Shown here one piece after another: positions 8,931-18,514 of a stretch of DNA of 64,000 nucleotides (position 1 is its first letter; every line of letters starts with the position of its first letter). The stretch comes from an uncultured Alphaproteobacteria bacterium. GTDB lineage: Bacteria > Pseudomonadota > Alphaproteobacteria > RF32 > CAG-239. Both the position numbers and the translations under genes were made by a program. A model generated the notes under the pieces. That model worked only from the letters and a program-made list of their open reading frames with translations, did no database searches and was not told the origin of the DNA. The stretch lies in contig CALXTF010000003.1 in NCBI GenBank assembly GCA_944391335.1, positions 1-64,000 of the forward strand, written 5' to 3'.

Positions 8931-9899
8931 ATGATACTAATTATGGGAGGTGCCGGCTATATTGGTTCGCACACGGTAAGACATTTATTGGATTGTGGTT
9001 ATGAATGTGTGGCTGTCGATAATTTAATTTATGGGCATCGTCAAGCTGTCGATAAACGCGCGGCTTTCGTTCAAGCCGATTTACTTGATAAAGATTCTTT
9101 AAAAAAGGTCTTTGACGATTTTAAACCAGAAGCTGTCATTCATTTTGCCGCATTTGCTTATGTTGGCGAAAGCGTCCTTGATCCGCAAAAATATTATCTT
9201 AATAACGTTATTGGAACATTTAATTTATTATCCGTAATGCAAGAGTTTTCAGTTAATAAAATTGTTTTCTCAAGTACTTGCGCCACCTATGGTGAACCAA
9301 AATATATGCCGATTGATGAACAACATCCTCAAAAACCAATAAATCCTTATGGCCGTACAAAATTGATGATTGAAAAAATTATGGCTGATTATCGGCAGGC
9401 TTACGGATTAAAATATATTGCATTACGTTATTTCAACGCAGCGGGTGCAGCAAAAGATGGTTGTATAGGCGAAAGTCATCAACCGGAAACTCATCTGATA
9501 CCTCTTGTTTTACAGGCAATAAAAGGACAACAAAAGTCCATAAAAGTCTTTGGTAATGATTATGATACACCTGACGGAACATGTATTCGTGATTATATTC
9601 ATGTGGAAGATTTGGCGCAGGCACATCGGTTAGCCTTAGAAAAAGTCAATGATTTTAGTGGTTGTCTTAATCTTGGTACAGGTAAAGGAACAAGTGTAAA
9701 TGAAATTATTAACGCCGCAGAAAAAATAAGCGGTTTAAAATGTCCGGTCGAATATGCATCTCGACGTTTGGGCGATCCTGCGCGTTTATGCGCTAATAAT
9801 GAAAAAGCAAAAGAAATTCTTGGTTGGAAACCGGAATATACTGATATTGATGATATTGTCCGTACAGCATGGAATTGGGAAATAAACAGAAAGTTTTAA
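8931..9899 (+). CDS. galE: UDP-glucose 4-epimerase
   Basis: 322-residue SDR enzyme interconverting UDP-glucose and UDP-galactose. NAD-binding GGAGYIGS at residues 6-13; catalytic Tyr140/Lys144 in NPYGRTK; SSTCATYGEP and the late GTGKGTSVNE segment are GalE-like. Length is slightly below the usual 330-340. It supplies UDP-Gal to the next gene, glf, from which it is separated by three bases. GGGGAATAAAAT precedes the ATG. Confidence 0.93.
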   Translation: MILIMGGAGYIGSHTVRHLLDCGYECVAVDNLIYGHRQAVDKRAAFVQADLLDKDSLKKVFDDFKPEAVIHFAAFAYVGESVLDPQKYYLNNVIGTFNLLSVMQEFSVNKIVFSSTCATYGEPKYMPIDEQHPQKPINPYGRTKLMIEKIMADYRQAYGLKYIALRYFNAAGAAKDGCIGESHQPETHLIPLVLQAIKGQQKSIKVFGNDYDTPDGTCIRDYIHVEDLAQAHRLALEKVNDFSGCLNLGTGKGTSVNEIINAAEKISGLKCPVEYASRRLGDPARLCANNEKAKEILGWKPEYTDIDDIVRTAWNWEINRKF

Positions 9900-9902
9900 A
9901 TT

Positions 9903-11027
9903 ATGGAAAAAGTAAAAAATCTTGTCGTCGGTTGCGGATTGTCAGGAATTGTTATTGCTGAACGTCTGGCTGAAGAAAAAAAAGAAAAAGTACTGATAAT
10001 CGATAAAAGAAAACATATAGGGGGTAATATCTTTGATTACAAAGATCGAGAAACAGGAATTATGGTTCATAAATACGGTCCTCATGTTTTCCATACTAAT
10101 GAAAAAAAAGTTTGGGATTATCTTAGCCGTTTTACTCAATGGCACCCGTTTATGTATAAAGTAAAAGCACTAATTGATGGAATAGAAGTTAATATTCCGT
10201 TTAATTTAGATAGTTTGCATAAAGTTTTTCCTAAACATATGGCCGAAAAATTTGAAAATAAATTAATCGAAAAATTTGGTTTTAATAAAAAAGTGCCTAT
10301 CTTGGATTTAAAAACCAGCGGCGATGTTGATTTACAATTTTTAGCACAATATGTTTATGAAAAAGTCTTTTTAGGATATACCTTAAAACAATGGGGCGTA
10401 AAACCAGAAAATTTAGATTCTTCGGTAAGTGCGCGCGTTCCTGTTTTTATCAGTCGGGATAGTCGATATTTCCAAGATAAATATCAAGCCATACCGGCGG
10501 AAGGTTATACGCAAATGGCGGCTAATATGCTTAAAAATCCATTGATCGAAGTTCGTCTGGGAAATGATTATAAAGATATCAGAAATAAAATAGAATATGA
10601 AAAATTATTTTATAGTGGTGCTATTGATGAATTTTTTGATTTTGAGTTTGGGGCTCTTCCTTATCGAAGTCTTGATATAATGTTGAAAACCTTTAATAAA
10701 ACATTCGTTCAATCTGGTCCTCAGATAAATTATCCTGAAAATTACGATTACACTCGTTCGGTTGAATACAAATATTACTTGGATGAAATAAGCGATAAAA
10801 CTGTCGTTTCTTATGAATTTCCATGCTCATTTAAAATAGGAAAAAATGAAAGATATTATCCTATTCCTGCAAAAGATAATGAAGTTATCTATCAAGCGTA
10901 TAAACAAAAAGCACTAACATTAAATAATGTTTTCTTTTTAGGTCGACTTGGCGATTATAAATATTACAACATGGATCAAGTCGTTTCACGAGCTTTAGAT
11001 GTGTTTAAAGGAGTAGCTGATGCGTAA
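9903..11027 (+). CDS. glf: UDP-galactopyranose mutase
   Basis: 374 residues, normal for bacterial Glf, which converts UDP-galactopyranose to UDP-galactofuranose using reduced FAD. The N-terminal flavin-binding VVGCGLSGIVIAERL (about 8-22), DKRKHIGGN, the HKYGPHVFHTN segment and the C-terminal FLGRLGDYKYYNMDQV flavin contact are diagnostic. Translationally coupled on both sides: three bases after galE and an 8-base overlap with the DUF4422-GT8 gene. It implies a galactofuranose-containing polysaccharide, with one of the downstream transferases as candidate Galf transferase. Confidence 0.95.
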   Translation: MEKVKNLVVGCGLSGIVIAERLAEEKKEKVLIIDKRKHIGGNIFDYKDRETGIMVHKYGPHVFHTNEKKVWDYLSRFTQWHPFMYKVKALIDGIEVNIPFNLDSLHKVFPKHMAEKFENKLIEKFGFNKKVPILDLKTSGDVDLQFLAQYVYEKVFLGYTLKQWGVKPENLDSSVSARVPVFISRDSRYFQDKYQAIPAEGYTQMAANMLKNPLIEVRLGNDYKDIRNKIEYEKLFYSGAIDEFFDFEFGALPYRSLDIMLKTFNKTFVQSGPQINYPENYDYTRSVEYKYYLDEISDKTVVSYEFPCSFKIGKNERYYPIPAKDNEVIYQAYKQKALTLNNVFFLGRLGDYKYYNMDQVVSRALDVFKGVADA

Positions 11028-12999
11028 AAATCCTAAAGTGAAAATTTTAATAGGTTATCATAAACCTGCATATTTGTTAAAAGATGATGTATTAACCCCT
11101 ATTCATTTGGGAAGAAAATTATCTACGGAAGTATCCAAAGACGGCGATGTGTCGCAAGAAGATTGTCAATGGATGAAAGAGAATATGATAGGCGATGATA
11201 CTGGAGACAACATTTCTTCTGAAAATCGAAAATATTGTGAATTGACAGCTCTTTATTGGGCGTGGAAAAATTATGATAAACTAGGTAATCCTGATTATAT
11301 AGGTTTTATGCAATATCGACGTCATTTTATTTTTGATGATAATTTTGATCAATCTGAACATGAAAAATTCTGGGGATGTTATCGTTTTGAAAAGGCAAAT
11401 CAAAATTATTGTCAACAGATAAAATTAAACGGAAAAGATATTGTTGAATATTTAAAAAAACATCCGGTTGATGTTTTAACAACAAAAGAAGTTGATTTTA
11501 ATCAAAGCGTTGCAGAACATTTTTCTCAAACTCTTTCTTTTCTCAATCGTGATGATTTGAAAATATGCGTTAAAACAACAGAAAATTTATTTCCTGAATA
11601 TAAAAATGTTATTAATCAATATATGAAATCTAAAAAACACTATTGGTATCATTGTTTTATAATGAAAAAAGAAATATTTTTTGAATATTGCCAATGGCTG
11701 TTCGGTGTTTTATTTGCTGTGGAAAAACAAATTGATTATACTGGTTATACAATAGCGGCTAAGAGAACTATTGCTTATCTTGGCGAACGTATGTGGGGCG
11801 TTTTTCTGAATGCTAAAAAGGATAAACTTGTTATCGATAATCTCGATTTAACTTTTATTGATGAAACCTCTTATCAATTCATACCAAAGCCTTTCTTCGA
11901 TAAAAACAATGTGGCTGTAGTTTTTGCTTGTGATAATAATTATGTTCCTTATTTATCAGTAGCCATACAATCAATTGTTGATCATAAAAAACTTGAAAAT
12001 AATTATGATATTATCATTTTAAATAATGGTATTATACCTTATTATCAGAAACTTCTAAAAGAAACTTATCAATGTAATAATGTTAGTATTCGTTTTTATG
12101 ATGTTTCTAATTTGTATTACACTTATCATAATTTGTTTTATAGTCATACTTATTATTCTCCGACAGTTTATTTTCGTTTTTTTATTCCCGAAATTTTTAC
12201 ATCATATTCACATATCATATATCTTGATTGTGATTTAATATGTTTAAGGGATGTGGCAGATCTTTATCAACAAAAACTTGGAAATAATTTACTTGGAGTA
12301 GTTCGAGATATTGAATATTTGCGCATTTATAATGAAAATAAAAATGTTAGGGAATATTGTGATAATGTTTTGCAAATGAAAGATTATATACATTATTTTA
12401 ATTCTGGCGTTTTATTATTTAATATTAAACAATGTCAAAAATTTAATTTATCGCAAAAACTTTTACAACAATTGCAATGCATCGGAAAACCAATGATTGT
12501 CGATCAAGATATTTTAAATTCTGTATGTGAAGGAAAAGTATTGTATCTTGATCAATGTTGGAATGTTGAATGGCATTCTTATTATCTTTATGGAAATCTT
12601 TTACCATATCAAGTACCAGATATATTTTATGGTCAATATTTGAAAGCAATAAAAAATCCATTTATACTGCATTATGCCATAGATGTTAAACCTTGGGATT
12701 GTCCGGAGCATTGTACGGCAGAGATTTTTTGGCATTATGCCGCAAAAACACCTTTTTTTGTTCAAATTATATATAAGCATTTTGAACAAAAAATCTATGC
12801 GTTAGCTCAAAAGTTAGAGCAATTGCCAATAAATAATGTTCAAACCAATCATCAGAAAAAGAACCATAATAATCTGTTTAAATACTATAAATATAAAATT
12901 TTATCTGCAATTTTGTTTGGTGAAAAAAAACAATATTATCAACAAAAAAAGAAAATAATTAAACAGCAAATTAAAGCTCAACGGAGAAATATCGCATGA
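11020..12999 (+). CDS. Two-domain glycosyltransferase: DUF4422 fused to GT8
   Basis: 659 residues. Residues ~8-255 match DUF4422, a glycosyltransferase-like domain common in capsule loci (ILIGYHKPAYL, ELTALYWAWKNY, GFMQYRRHF). Residues ~295-545 are a GT8 domain with the metal-binding DCD at 403-405 (YLDCDLICL), DQDILN and HYAIDVKPW. The sugar transferred cannot be deduced; GT8 enzymes often use UDP-Glc or UDP-Gal and retain configuration. A basic tail (about 620-659) carries the KYKILSAILFGEKKQYY motif shared with three other enzymes in this window. Overlaps glf by 8 bases and the next gene by 4 (ATGA). The two domains may perform consecutive transfers. Confidence 0.88.
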   Translation: MRKNPKVKILIGYHKPAYLLKDDVLTPIHLGRKLSTEVSKDGDVSQEDCQWMKENMIGDDTGDNISSENRKYCELTALYWAWKNYDKLGNPDYIGFMQYRRHFIFDDNFDQSEHEKFWGCYRFEKANQNYCQQIKLNGKDIVEYLKKHPVDVLTTKEVDFNQSVAEHFSQTLSFLNRDDLKICVKTTENLFPEYKNVINQYMKSKKHYWYHCFIMKKEIFFEYCQWLFGVLFAVEKQIDYTGYTIAAKRTIAYLGERMWGVFLNAKKDKLVIDNLDLTFIDETSYQFIPKPFFDKNNVAVVFACDNNYVPYLSVAIQSIVDHKKLENNYDIIILNNGIIPYYQKLLKETYQCNNVSIRFYDVSNLYYTYHNLFYSHTYYSPTVYFRFFIPEIFTSYSHIIYLDCDLICLRDVADLYQQKLGNNLLGVVRDIEYLRIYNENKNVREYCDNVLQMKDYIHYFNSGVLLFNIKQCQKFNLSQKLLQQLQCIGKPMIVDQDILNSVCEGKVLYLDQCWNVEWHSYYLYGNLLPYQVPDIFYGQYLKAIKNPFILHYAIDVKPWDCPEHCTAEIFWHYAAKTPFFVQIIYKHFEQKIYALAQKLEQLPINNVQTNHQKKNHNNLFKYYKYKILSAILFGEKKQYYQQKKKIIKQQIKAQRRNIA

Positions 13000-14042
13000 C
13001 TGATAGAATAAATGTAAGTTTTACGGTTAATGATGCTTATGCAAAATATTTAGCAACGGCAATAACTTCTATTTTAGAAAATGCTCATGAGGATGATGAT
13101 TTATATTTTTATATCATAACCAGCGATCTTAGTTTGGAAAGTAAAAGAAAAATTGAGACATTAAAAACAATAAAAAATTTTAGCATTGAATATATTACAT
13201 TATCATCTGATGACATTCCGGCAATACCGGAAAATAACAATGCTCATGTTACTCAGGAAACTAATTTTCGTTTAAGAATTGCCAGCTTAAAACCAGATTT
13301 AGATAAAATTTTATGTCTTGATTGTGATTTGGTTGTCGTTTCTTCTCTTTCAAAACTTTACAACATTGAACTTAATGACTATTGGGCGGCTTGCGCTATT
13401 GATGCTCCGAATTATGGCGGTTGTAATAATGAATTTATTTTGAAAGCCGATTTGAAACAATATTTTAATACCGGTGTTTGTTTGATAAATCTCAAAGCTT
13501 GGCGAAAAAATAAGGTGGAAGAGAAAATTTTTGATTGTTTACATAAGTATTCATCAATACTGCGATATCCGGATCAAGATTTACTTAATCTTGCTTTAAA
13601 TGAACATGTTTTAGAATTAAATCATCAATGGAATGTATTTGTTGGGTGTTTAGATTTATTCTATCCTCTTGATATACAAAAATTTATTTTACAAAATCCA
13701 CGGATTATTCATTGGGCAGGTCGAGAAAAACCGTGGAAATATCCAACAGTGGCTTTGAGTGATTATTTTTGGAAATACGCAAGACAAACGCCTTTTTATG
13801 AGGAAATATTGTTTAATAATTTGACACAAAAAATCTTACCACAATCAATCGTACAAGAAAAAATATCTTATACGGATGATTATTTACTAACTAAACTGAA
13901 ATATGCAAAATGTAAGTTACTTTCAAAATTTACTTTTGGAACAAAAAGATCTTTATATCGTCAGCGAAAAAAAGAATTAAAAAAACAACTTAAACTTATT
14001 AAACATAAGTATAAAGAGCAGGAAAAGCAAAAAGAGTCTTGA
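12996..14042 (+). CDS. Glycosyltransferase family 8 protein
   Basis: 348 residues. The GT8 fold covers about 5-275: DCD metal site at 109-111 (CLDCDLVVV), FNTGVCLINLKAW, YPDQDLLN and HWAGREKPW. It resembles the GT8 half of the preceding fusion, so the two probably arose by duplication. The C-terminal tail carries KCKLLSKFTFGTKRSLY (residues 305-321), the shared motif. The start overlaps the upstream stop as ATGA and the following gene begins at the next base, so the three transferases are translationally coupled. Acceptor and donor sugars are unknown. Confidence 0.9.
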   Translation: MTDRINVSFTVNDAYAKYLATAITSILENAHEDDDLYFYIITSDLSLESKRKIETLKTIKNFSIEYITLSSDDIPAIPENNNAHVTQETNFRLRIASLKPDLDKILCLDCDLVVVSSLSKLYNIELNDYWAACAIDAPNYGGCNNEFILKADLKQYFNTGVCLINLKAWRKNKVEEKIFDCLHKYSSILRYPDQDLLNLALNEHVLELNHQWNVFVGCLDLFYPLDIQKFILQNPRIIHWAGREKPWKYPTVALSDYFWKYARQTPFYEEILFNNLTQKILPQSIVQEKISYTDDYLLTKLKYAKCKLLSKFTFGTKRSLYRQRKKELKKQLKLIKHKYKEQEKQKES

Positions 14043-15146
14043 ATGATGATTAAAATTTCAATTATACTTCCTGTCTATAATACGGCCAAATATCTTGAAA
14101 AATGTTTGAAGGCATTAGCAGATCAAACATTACATGAAATTGAAATATTATGCGTTGATGATGGTTCCACGGATGATAGTTATAATATTTTGCAGAAATA
14201 TGCTGATTTAGATTGTAGATTTAGAATATTTAAACAATCTCATTTAGGACCTGCGGCGGCGCGAAATATCGGATTAAATTATGCTTTGGCACCATATATT
14301 ATGTTTTGTGATGCGGATGATTGGTATGAACCGGATTATTGTCGGATAATGTATGAAATTATGGAAAACAATCAAGTAGATGTTGCTGTTTGTCATACAA
14401 ATCTTGTTTTTGAAGATAAAAATGATTATTTACGTCGACAAGAGACCAAGGAAGAATTATATAATTCCTCTTATGAAGGAAAACTTCTTTTAGACCATTG
14501 TTTATTACATAAAACAAGTGTCGTTTTGTGGAATAAAATTTTTCGTAAAAGTATTATTGAAGAACAAGAAATATTTTTCCCCGACGGATGTGATCATGAA
14601 GATGACGCTTTTTGGATACTCTATGGACTTCAAGCCCAAACGATCTTTTTTTTATCAAAAAAACTTTATAATTACCGTATTCGTCCAAATTCTATTATGA
14701 GCAGCTATTTTATTCATCAACCTAAAAATAAATATGAACGTTTTAAAATATGTAATTTTGTGTATAATATTTTAAAAAGAAAAAATATATTAAATCAAAA
14801 ACTATCTGTTGTTTCAGAGTTTTTTAAAAGGCAGATGGAAATGATATTTTTTGAATTATTTTCCCCTCAAGAATTACAATCAATGGCTTTTGTCCTTAAC
14901 CGATATCAAAAGGATTATATTTTTATTGAAAATAAAGGTCAAATATTTATAGCTCCGATTGTAGGTATTCAAGCAGCAAATAAAATTCTTTTTATCAAGT
15001 ATTGGCTGCTTTCTAAAATTTGTATTGGTTTTAAAAGAAAAGAGTATAAAGAAAAAAGAAAAATCATACGCAATCAAATAAAAATAAAAAAAATAATAAA
15101 TAAAAAATATTCATCTGATTTTAACAAATATTTGAACCTTAATTGA
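14043..15146 (+). CDS. Glycosyltransferase family 2 (GT-A) protein
   Basis: 367 residues. Typical GT2 start (ISIILPVYNTAKYLEKCL), DDGSTDD near 39-45, the metal-binding DADD at 90-93 and a late HEDD probable base. The donor is not predictable from sequence; processing of UDP-Gal or UDP-Galf is possible from context. The C-terminal basic tail carries KYWLLSKICIGFKRKEY (residues 319-335), the motif shared with the two preceding transferases and the pyruvyl transferase at 55.7 kb. Last gene of the operon. The transferase genes look more AT-rich than the housekeeping genes, which suggests horizontal origin. Confidence 0.92.
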   Translation: MMIKISIILPVYNTAKYLEKCLKALADQTLHEIEILCVDDGSTDDSYNILQKYADLDCRFRIFKQSHLGPAAARNIGLNYALAPYIMFCDADDWYEPDYCRIMYEIMENNQVDVAVCHTNLVFEDKNDYLRRQETKEELYNSSYEGKLLLDHCLLHKTSVVLWNKIFRKSIIEEQEIFFPDGCDHEDDAFWILYGLQAQTIFFLSKKLYNYRIRPNSIMSSYFIHQPKNKYERFKICNFVYNILKRKNILNQKLSVVSEFFKRQMEMIFFELFSPQELQSMAFVLNRYQKDYIFIENKGQIFIAPIVGIQAANKILFIKYWLLSKICIGFKRKEYKEKRKIIRNQIKIKKIINKKYSSDFNKYLNLN

Positions 15147-15219
15147 ATAATGTAAAAGATATAAAATAAAGTTGACAAGTTTAAAAAAATATGTCATTTA
15201 CAAAAAGGTTTTTGAAATT

Positions 15220-15296
15220 GCGCTCCTAGCTCAGCAGGATAGAGCAACAGCCTTCTAAGCTGTGGGTCGGGCGTTCGAATCGCCCGGAGCGCGCCA
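15220..15296 (+). tRNA. tRNA-Arg (anticodon TCT)
   Basis: 77 nt with CCA encoded. The acceptor GCGCTCC pairs with GGAGCGC, the D arm is GCTC/GAGC, the anticodon stem ACAGC/GCTGT encloses loop CTTCTAA (anticodon TCT, reads AGA), and the T arm GGGCG/CGCCC holds TTCGAAT. A TTGACA box at 15172-15177 is a likely -35 element; the -10 is poor. Confidence 0.97.
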
Positions 15297-15342
15297 TTTC
15301 TTAATCCATAGTTCCCTTGTTTTTGGATATATATTATAAAAT

Positions 15343-15371
15343 AAAACCAAATACTAAAAGTATTTGGTTTT
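15343..15371. terminator. Bidirectional terminator after tRNA-Arg
   Basis: A perfect 12-base stem (15343-15354 with 15360-15371, loop TAAAA) begins with A's and ends with T's. It can terminate both the tRNA transcript and the small membrane-protein gene on the - strand. Confidence 0.85.
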
Positions 15372-15395
15372 ATTAATTGGGAATAATATATCAAG

Positions 15396-15620
15396 TTATT
15401 TAGATTGTGATATCATTTCTTCTTGATGATTTTTTTCTTGTTTTTCATTAAGGGCTGTTTTAGCTTTGTCCATTAATTTTTCAGTTCCTTGAGCGATATC
15501 GCTGCCGACTTGACCGACTGTACTGTTTTGAGTTATTTGTCCATCATAAATACCTTTTGCTATTAAAAAAATAACAACAATTAAGACGATATAAAAAATA
15601 TATTTTAATAAAGTTCCCAT
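15396..15620 (-). CDS. Small single-pass membrane protein, unknown function
   Basis: 74 residues. One N-terminal transmembrane segment (about 6-22, YIFYIVLIVVIFLIA) is followed by a hydrophilic, helical tail rich in Lys, Glu and Gln (about 40-74). The ATG is preceded by a GGAG-like site. It lies downstream of mlaC on the same strand, but a gap of about 90 bases makes operon membership uncertain. I recognise no family. Confidence 0.6.
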   Translation of the reverse strand: MGTLLKYIFYIVLIVVIFLIAKGIYDGQITQNSTVGQVGSDIAQGTEKLMDKAKTALNEKQEKNHQEEMISQSK

Positions 15621-15710
15621 AATTATTTCTCCCGAAAATATAACCTCTATTGAGATAGTCAGAAAATATAAATTTTCAAGTTGATAATTAAAGATTATGA
15701 TATTTTAAAA

Positions 15711-16316
15711 TTAATTTTGTTGTGTTTTTTGTTTAAGATTGTTGATTAAACCATCAATTCCGGTAGGAGAATTTTTGATAAAAGAAGTATATTCGCTTCT
15801 GGCCGTAATTGCTAAACTGACATTTTCAATGATAATATCTACAATTTTATATTTATCTCCGGTTTGTTTCACTCTCCAAATTACAGTTGCGGGTTTTCCT
15901 TCATCCATGGGAACTTTTGAATTAACAAATATCTGATTGGCGGAATTAGAGGGAGATGTTCCTTCAAAAATAAATTCCTTTCCTTTAAATTCATCAAAGC
16001 GTTTGGACCATGTTTGCACATTAAGTTGACGATATATATTTATAAATTCTTCTTTTTGTTTAGGAGAAGCCGTACGCCAATAACGTCCCAGCACGAATTG
16101 TCCAATATATTTTAGATCAAGAGCTTGATTAAAAAGTTTAGCGAAGCGTTCATCTTTTTCTTTTTGAGATACGTTGGAATTGATAATTTCCGTTAATCCT
16201 TCGTTTGTAATTTCTTTTACGAAATTTTCTGCCTCAAGGTTATTGACAGAGGCATGAGTATTATGGATTTCCATTAAAAAGAAGGTTGTGATAAAAATAA
16301 CAAGAAAGTTTTTCAT
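15711..16316 (-). CDS. mlaC: MlaC-type periplasmic phospholipid-binding protein
   Basis: 201 residues with an N-terminal signal peptide (cleavage near THA) and the MlaC/Ttg2D fold: FVKEITNEGLTEII, the LGRYWRTASPKQKEEFINIYRQL segment, then the VIWRVKQTGDKYKIVDIIIENVSL ligand-pocket strand region. MlaC ferries phospholipids between the outer-membrane MlaA complex and the inner-membrane MlaFEDB transporter. It follows mlaA by 11 bases. The MlaDEF genes are not in the window, so the pathway must be split across loci. Confidence 0.9.
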   Translation of the reverse strand: MKNFLVIFITTFFLMEIHNTHASVNNLEAENFVKEITNEGLTEIINSNVSQKEKDERFAKLFNQALDLKYIGQFVLGRYWRTASPKQKEEFINIYRQLNVQTWSKRFDEFKGKEFIFEGTSPSNSANQIFVNSKVPMDEGKPATVIWRVKQTGDKYKIVDIIIENVSLAITARSEYTSFIKNSPTGIDGLINNLKQKTQQN

Positions 16317-16327
16317 TTAAGTTTTCC

Positions 16328-17086
16328 TTATTCAAATTCAAATTCTTCATCAACATCGAAGTCAAAATCATAACTAGGAGTGTTATTTTGATTTTGATGA
16401 GAGCAATAATTGTTCAATTTTTGGCGATTTTGAATATAAGCAGAGCGAATAGTGCTATAATAATCGACAGAGCCTCTTTCTATATCATCAAGTAAATCGA
16501 GACCGCGTTCACGAGCATGAATAGCAACAATTGCAGCATAACTGAAAGAAATTTTATCGGCGTAATTTTTATCATTTCGAGGCAGCCAGTACATGGGGCT
16601 GACAAAAGCATCTGCGGTATAGCTAGCTAAAGAACGGGGAGTAAAGGGACCTAGAATAGGAACAACAATGAAAGGACCGTCAGGAACACAGTAATGAGCC
16701 AAAGTATCGTCGAAACCGGTTAGATTTTTTTTAAGTCCCCAACCGGAAGCAACATCAAACATTCCACCAAGTCCTAGTGTTGAATTAATTAAGAATCTAC
16801 CAAGGGAGACAAAAGTTTCTTTAATATTTCCTTGTAAAGTATGATTGACTACGGTAAGAGGTTCGCGTATATTATCAATAAAGGAATCCACTCGGTAACG
16901 CATATCAGGAGTTGTAATTGCCCGATAGCCTTTTGCCAGAGGCTTAAAGGCGTATTTATCTAATTGATAATTGAATTCAAACATGGAACGATTATAACTT
17001 TCCAACCAATCATTATTTTCTGATGCTTGAGAGTTCGGAATAAATACGATTAATGAAAAAGTTAGTAATGTGATATATTTTAACAA
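16328..17086 (-). CDS. mlaA: MlaA/VacJ family outer-membrane lipid-asymmetry protein
   Basis: 252 residues. The core matches MlaA: NDWLESYNRSMFEFN, YAFKPLAKGYR, FLINSTLGLGGMFDVA and GPFIVVPILGPFTPRS. MlaA removes mislocalised phospholipid from the outer leaflet and passes it to MlaC. The start codon is TTG, supported by AAAGGA six bases upstream. The N-terminus is a cleavable-looking signal (PNSQAS) with no Cys, so the lipobox normal for enterobacterial VacJ is absent. The C-terminus adds an Asn/Gln-rich stretch and an acidic end. Co-transcribed with mlaC. Confidence 0.9.
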   Translation of the reverse strand: MLKYITLLTFSLIVFIPNSQASENNDWLESYNRSMFEFNYQLDKYAFKPLAKGYRAITTPDMRYRVDSFIDNIREPLTVVNHTLQGNIKETFVSLGRFLINSTLGLGGMFDVASGWGLKKNLTGFDDTLAHYCVPDGPFIVVPILGPFTPRSLASYTADAFVSPMYWLPRNDKNYADKISFSYAAIVAIHARERGLDLLDDIERGSVDYYSTIRSAYIQNRQKLNNYCSHQNQNNTPSYDFDFDVDEEFEFE

Positions 17087-17298
17087 AACAAGTCCTTTCT
17101 AATCCTTATTTAATTAATTTAACTTTAATATAACAAGATATTAATTTAATATCAATGGTAAAAAAAATATCAAGAGTAAAATATTTTCATAAAGAATCGC
17201 AGATAAAATGTTACAATCAGAAATTTTTTGTGTTTTGCGTTTATAAAATGTTTATTGTACAAGTAAAGCCAGTTGAAATTTAAAAAGGAACTTTTATT

Positions 17299-18456
17299 AT
17301 GAATACGCCTAAAAAACCCATTATGTTATTTGATTGTAAAACATCTCAGTCTATTATTGGCCGCGAGAATTTTTTAAATGCTTTTGAAAAAATATTAGAT
17401 CATGGTGCATATTGCCAAGGACCTGAGACGCGTGAATTAGATGCAAAATTAGCCGCTTATTCCAATGTAAAATATTGTTCCACTTGTGGTTCAGGCACAG
17501 ATGCGTTGACGCTTGCTTTAATGGCATGGGATGTCAAACCCGGAGATGCGGTTTTTGTATCTTCATTTACTTTTGTTTCTTCTGCCGAAGCACCTGTTTT
17601 ACTTGGAGCGACGCCTATTTTTGTTGATTCCGAAGCGGATACTTATACAATGGATCCTAAAGATTTAAAACGAGCGATTGAAGAAGTTAAAAAAGAAGGG
17701 AAATTGCGGTTAAAAGCCGTTATTCCCGTTGATATATTCGGATCACCTTGTAAATATGATGAAATTATTAAAATAGCGCATGAAAACGGAATGAAAGTTC
17801 TTTCAGATTCTTGCCAATCCTATGGTTCTGTTTATAAGGGTAGGAGATGTTGTTCAATTGCCGATATGAGTGCAACGTCATTTTATCCAACAAAGCCTTT
17901 AGGCGGATATGGAGATGGCGGAGCTGTATTTTCGAATAATGAAGAAGAAGATGCTTTAGTTCAATCTTGTCGTGTTCATGGAATGAGCAAAGAAGATCAT
18001 TATGATAATGTACGTTTAGGCATGACAGGACGTATGAATACTTTTCAAGCAGCGGTTTTATTGCAAAAACTAAAGGTTTTTGATCAGGAATTAAAAGATA
18101 GATATCGTGTTGCAAAACGTTATGATGAAGAATTGAGTGATTATTACGGTAAACAGAAAATATTGGATGATTGTCAATCCGCATACGCTCTTTATACAAT
18201 ACATTGTCCGGATCGAGATGAACTTATGTCGTATTTAAAAGAGAACGGTATTCCTTGTGGAACCTATTATCCTCGACCGGTTAATGTTCAAACGGCTTAT
18301 GAAAAATGGAACACTCGTTCATTACCTATTTGCGAAAATTTATCAAAAACGGCCTTATCTATTCCTATGACGCCTTATCTTGATGATGAGGATCTTGATT
18401 ATATTATTTCCAAGATGAATGAATTTGCTGCCAAAAAAATCAATCGAGCAGCTTAA
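17299..18456 (+). CDS. DegT/DnrJ/EryC1/StrS family PLP aminotransferase
   Basis: 385 residues. Fold-type I aminotransferase acting on nucleotide-linked keto sugars. The PLP lysine is Lys199 in SFYPTKPLGGYGDGG; CGSGTDALTLAL binds the cofactor phosphate and VDIFGSP carries the ring-contact Asp. The late GIPCGTYYPRPVN segment is typical of the WecE/PseC/WlbE-like group. It stands alone with its own long terminator rather than with a sugar dehydratase, so its substrate cannot be assigned. It would make an amino sugar for a surface glycan. An AAGGA site precedes the ATG. Confidence 0.9.
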   Translation: MNTPKKPIMLFDCKTSQSIIGRENFLNAFEKILDHGAYCQGPETRELDAKLAAYSNVKYCSTCGSGTDALTLALMAWDVKPGDAVFVSSFTFVSSAEAPVLLGATPIFVDSEADTYTMDPKDLKRAIEEVKKEGKLRLKAVIPVDIFGSPCKYDEIIKIAHENGMKVLSDSCQSYGSVYKGRRCCSIADMSATSFYPTKPLGGYGDGGAVFSNNEEEDALVQSCRVHGMSKEDHYDNVRLGMTGRMNTFQAAVLLQKLKVFDQELKDRYRVAKRYDEELSDYYGKQKILDDCQSAYALYTIHCPDRDELMSYLKENGIPCGTYYPRPVNVQTAYEKWNTRSLPICENLSKTALSIPMTPYLDDEDLDYIISKMNEFAAKKINRAA

Positions 18457-18470
18457 TTGATATAAAGGAA

Positions 18471-18514
18471 ACACACAAAAGCCTCCTGCCGTTAAGAAGG
18501 AGGCTTTTGTGTGT
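18471..18514 (+). terminator. Strong hairpin terminator after the DegT aminotransferase
   Basis: A perfect 17-base stem (18471-18487 with 18498-18514) with a 10-base loop and the usual TTTT within the descending arm. The extended arms make it unusually long. Confidence 0.8.
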
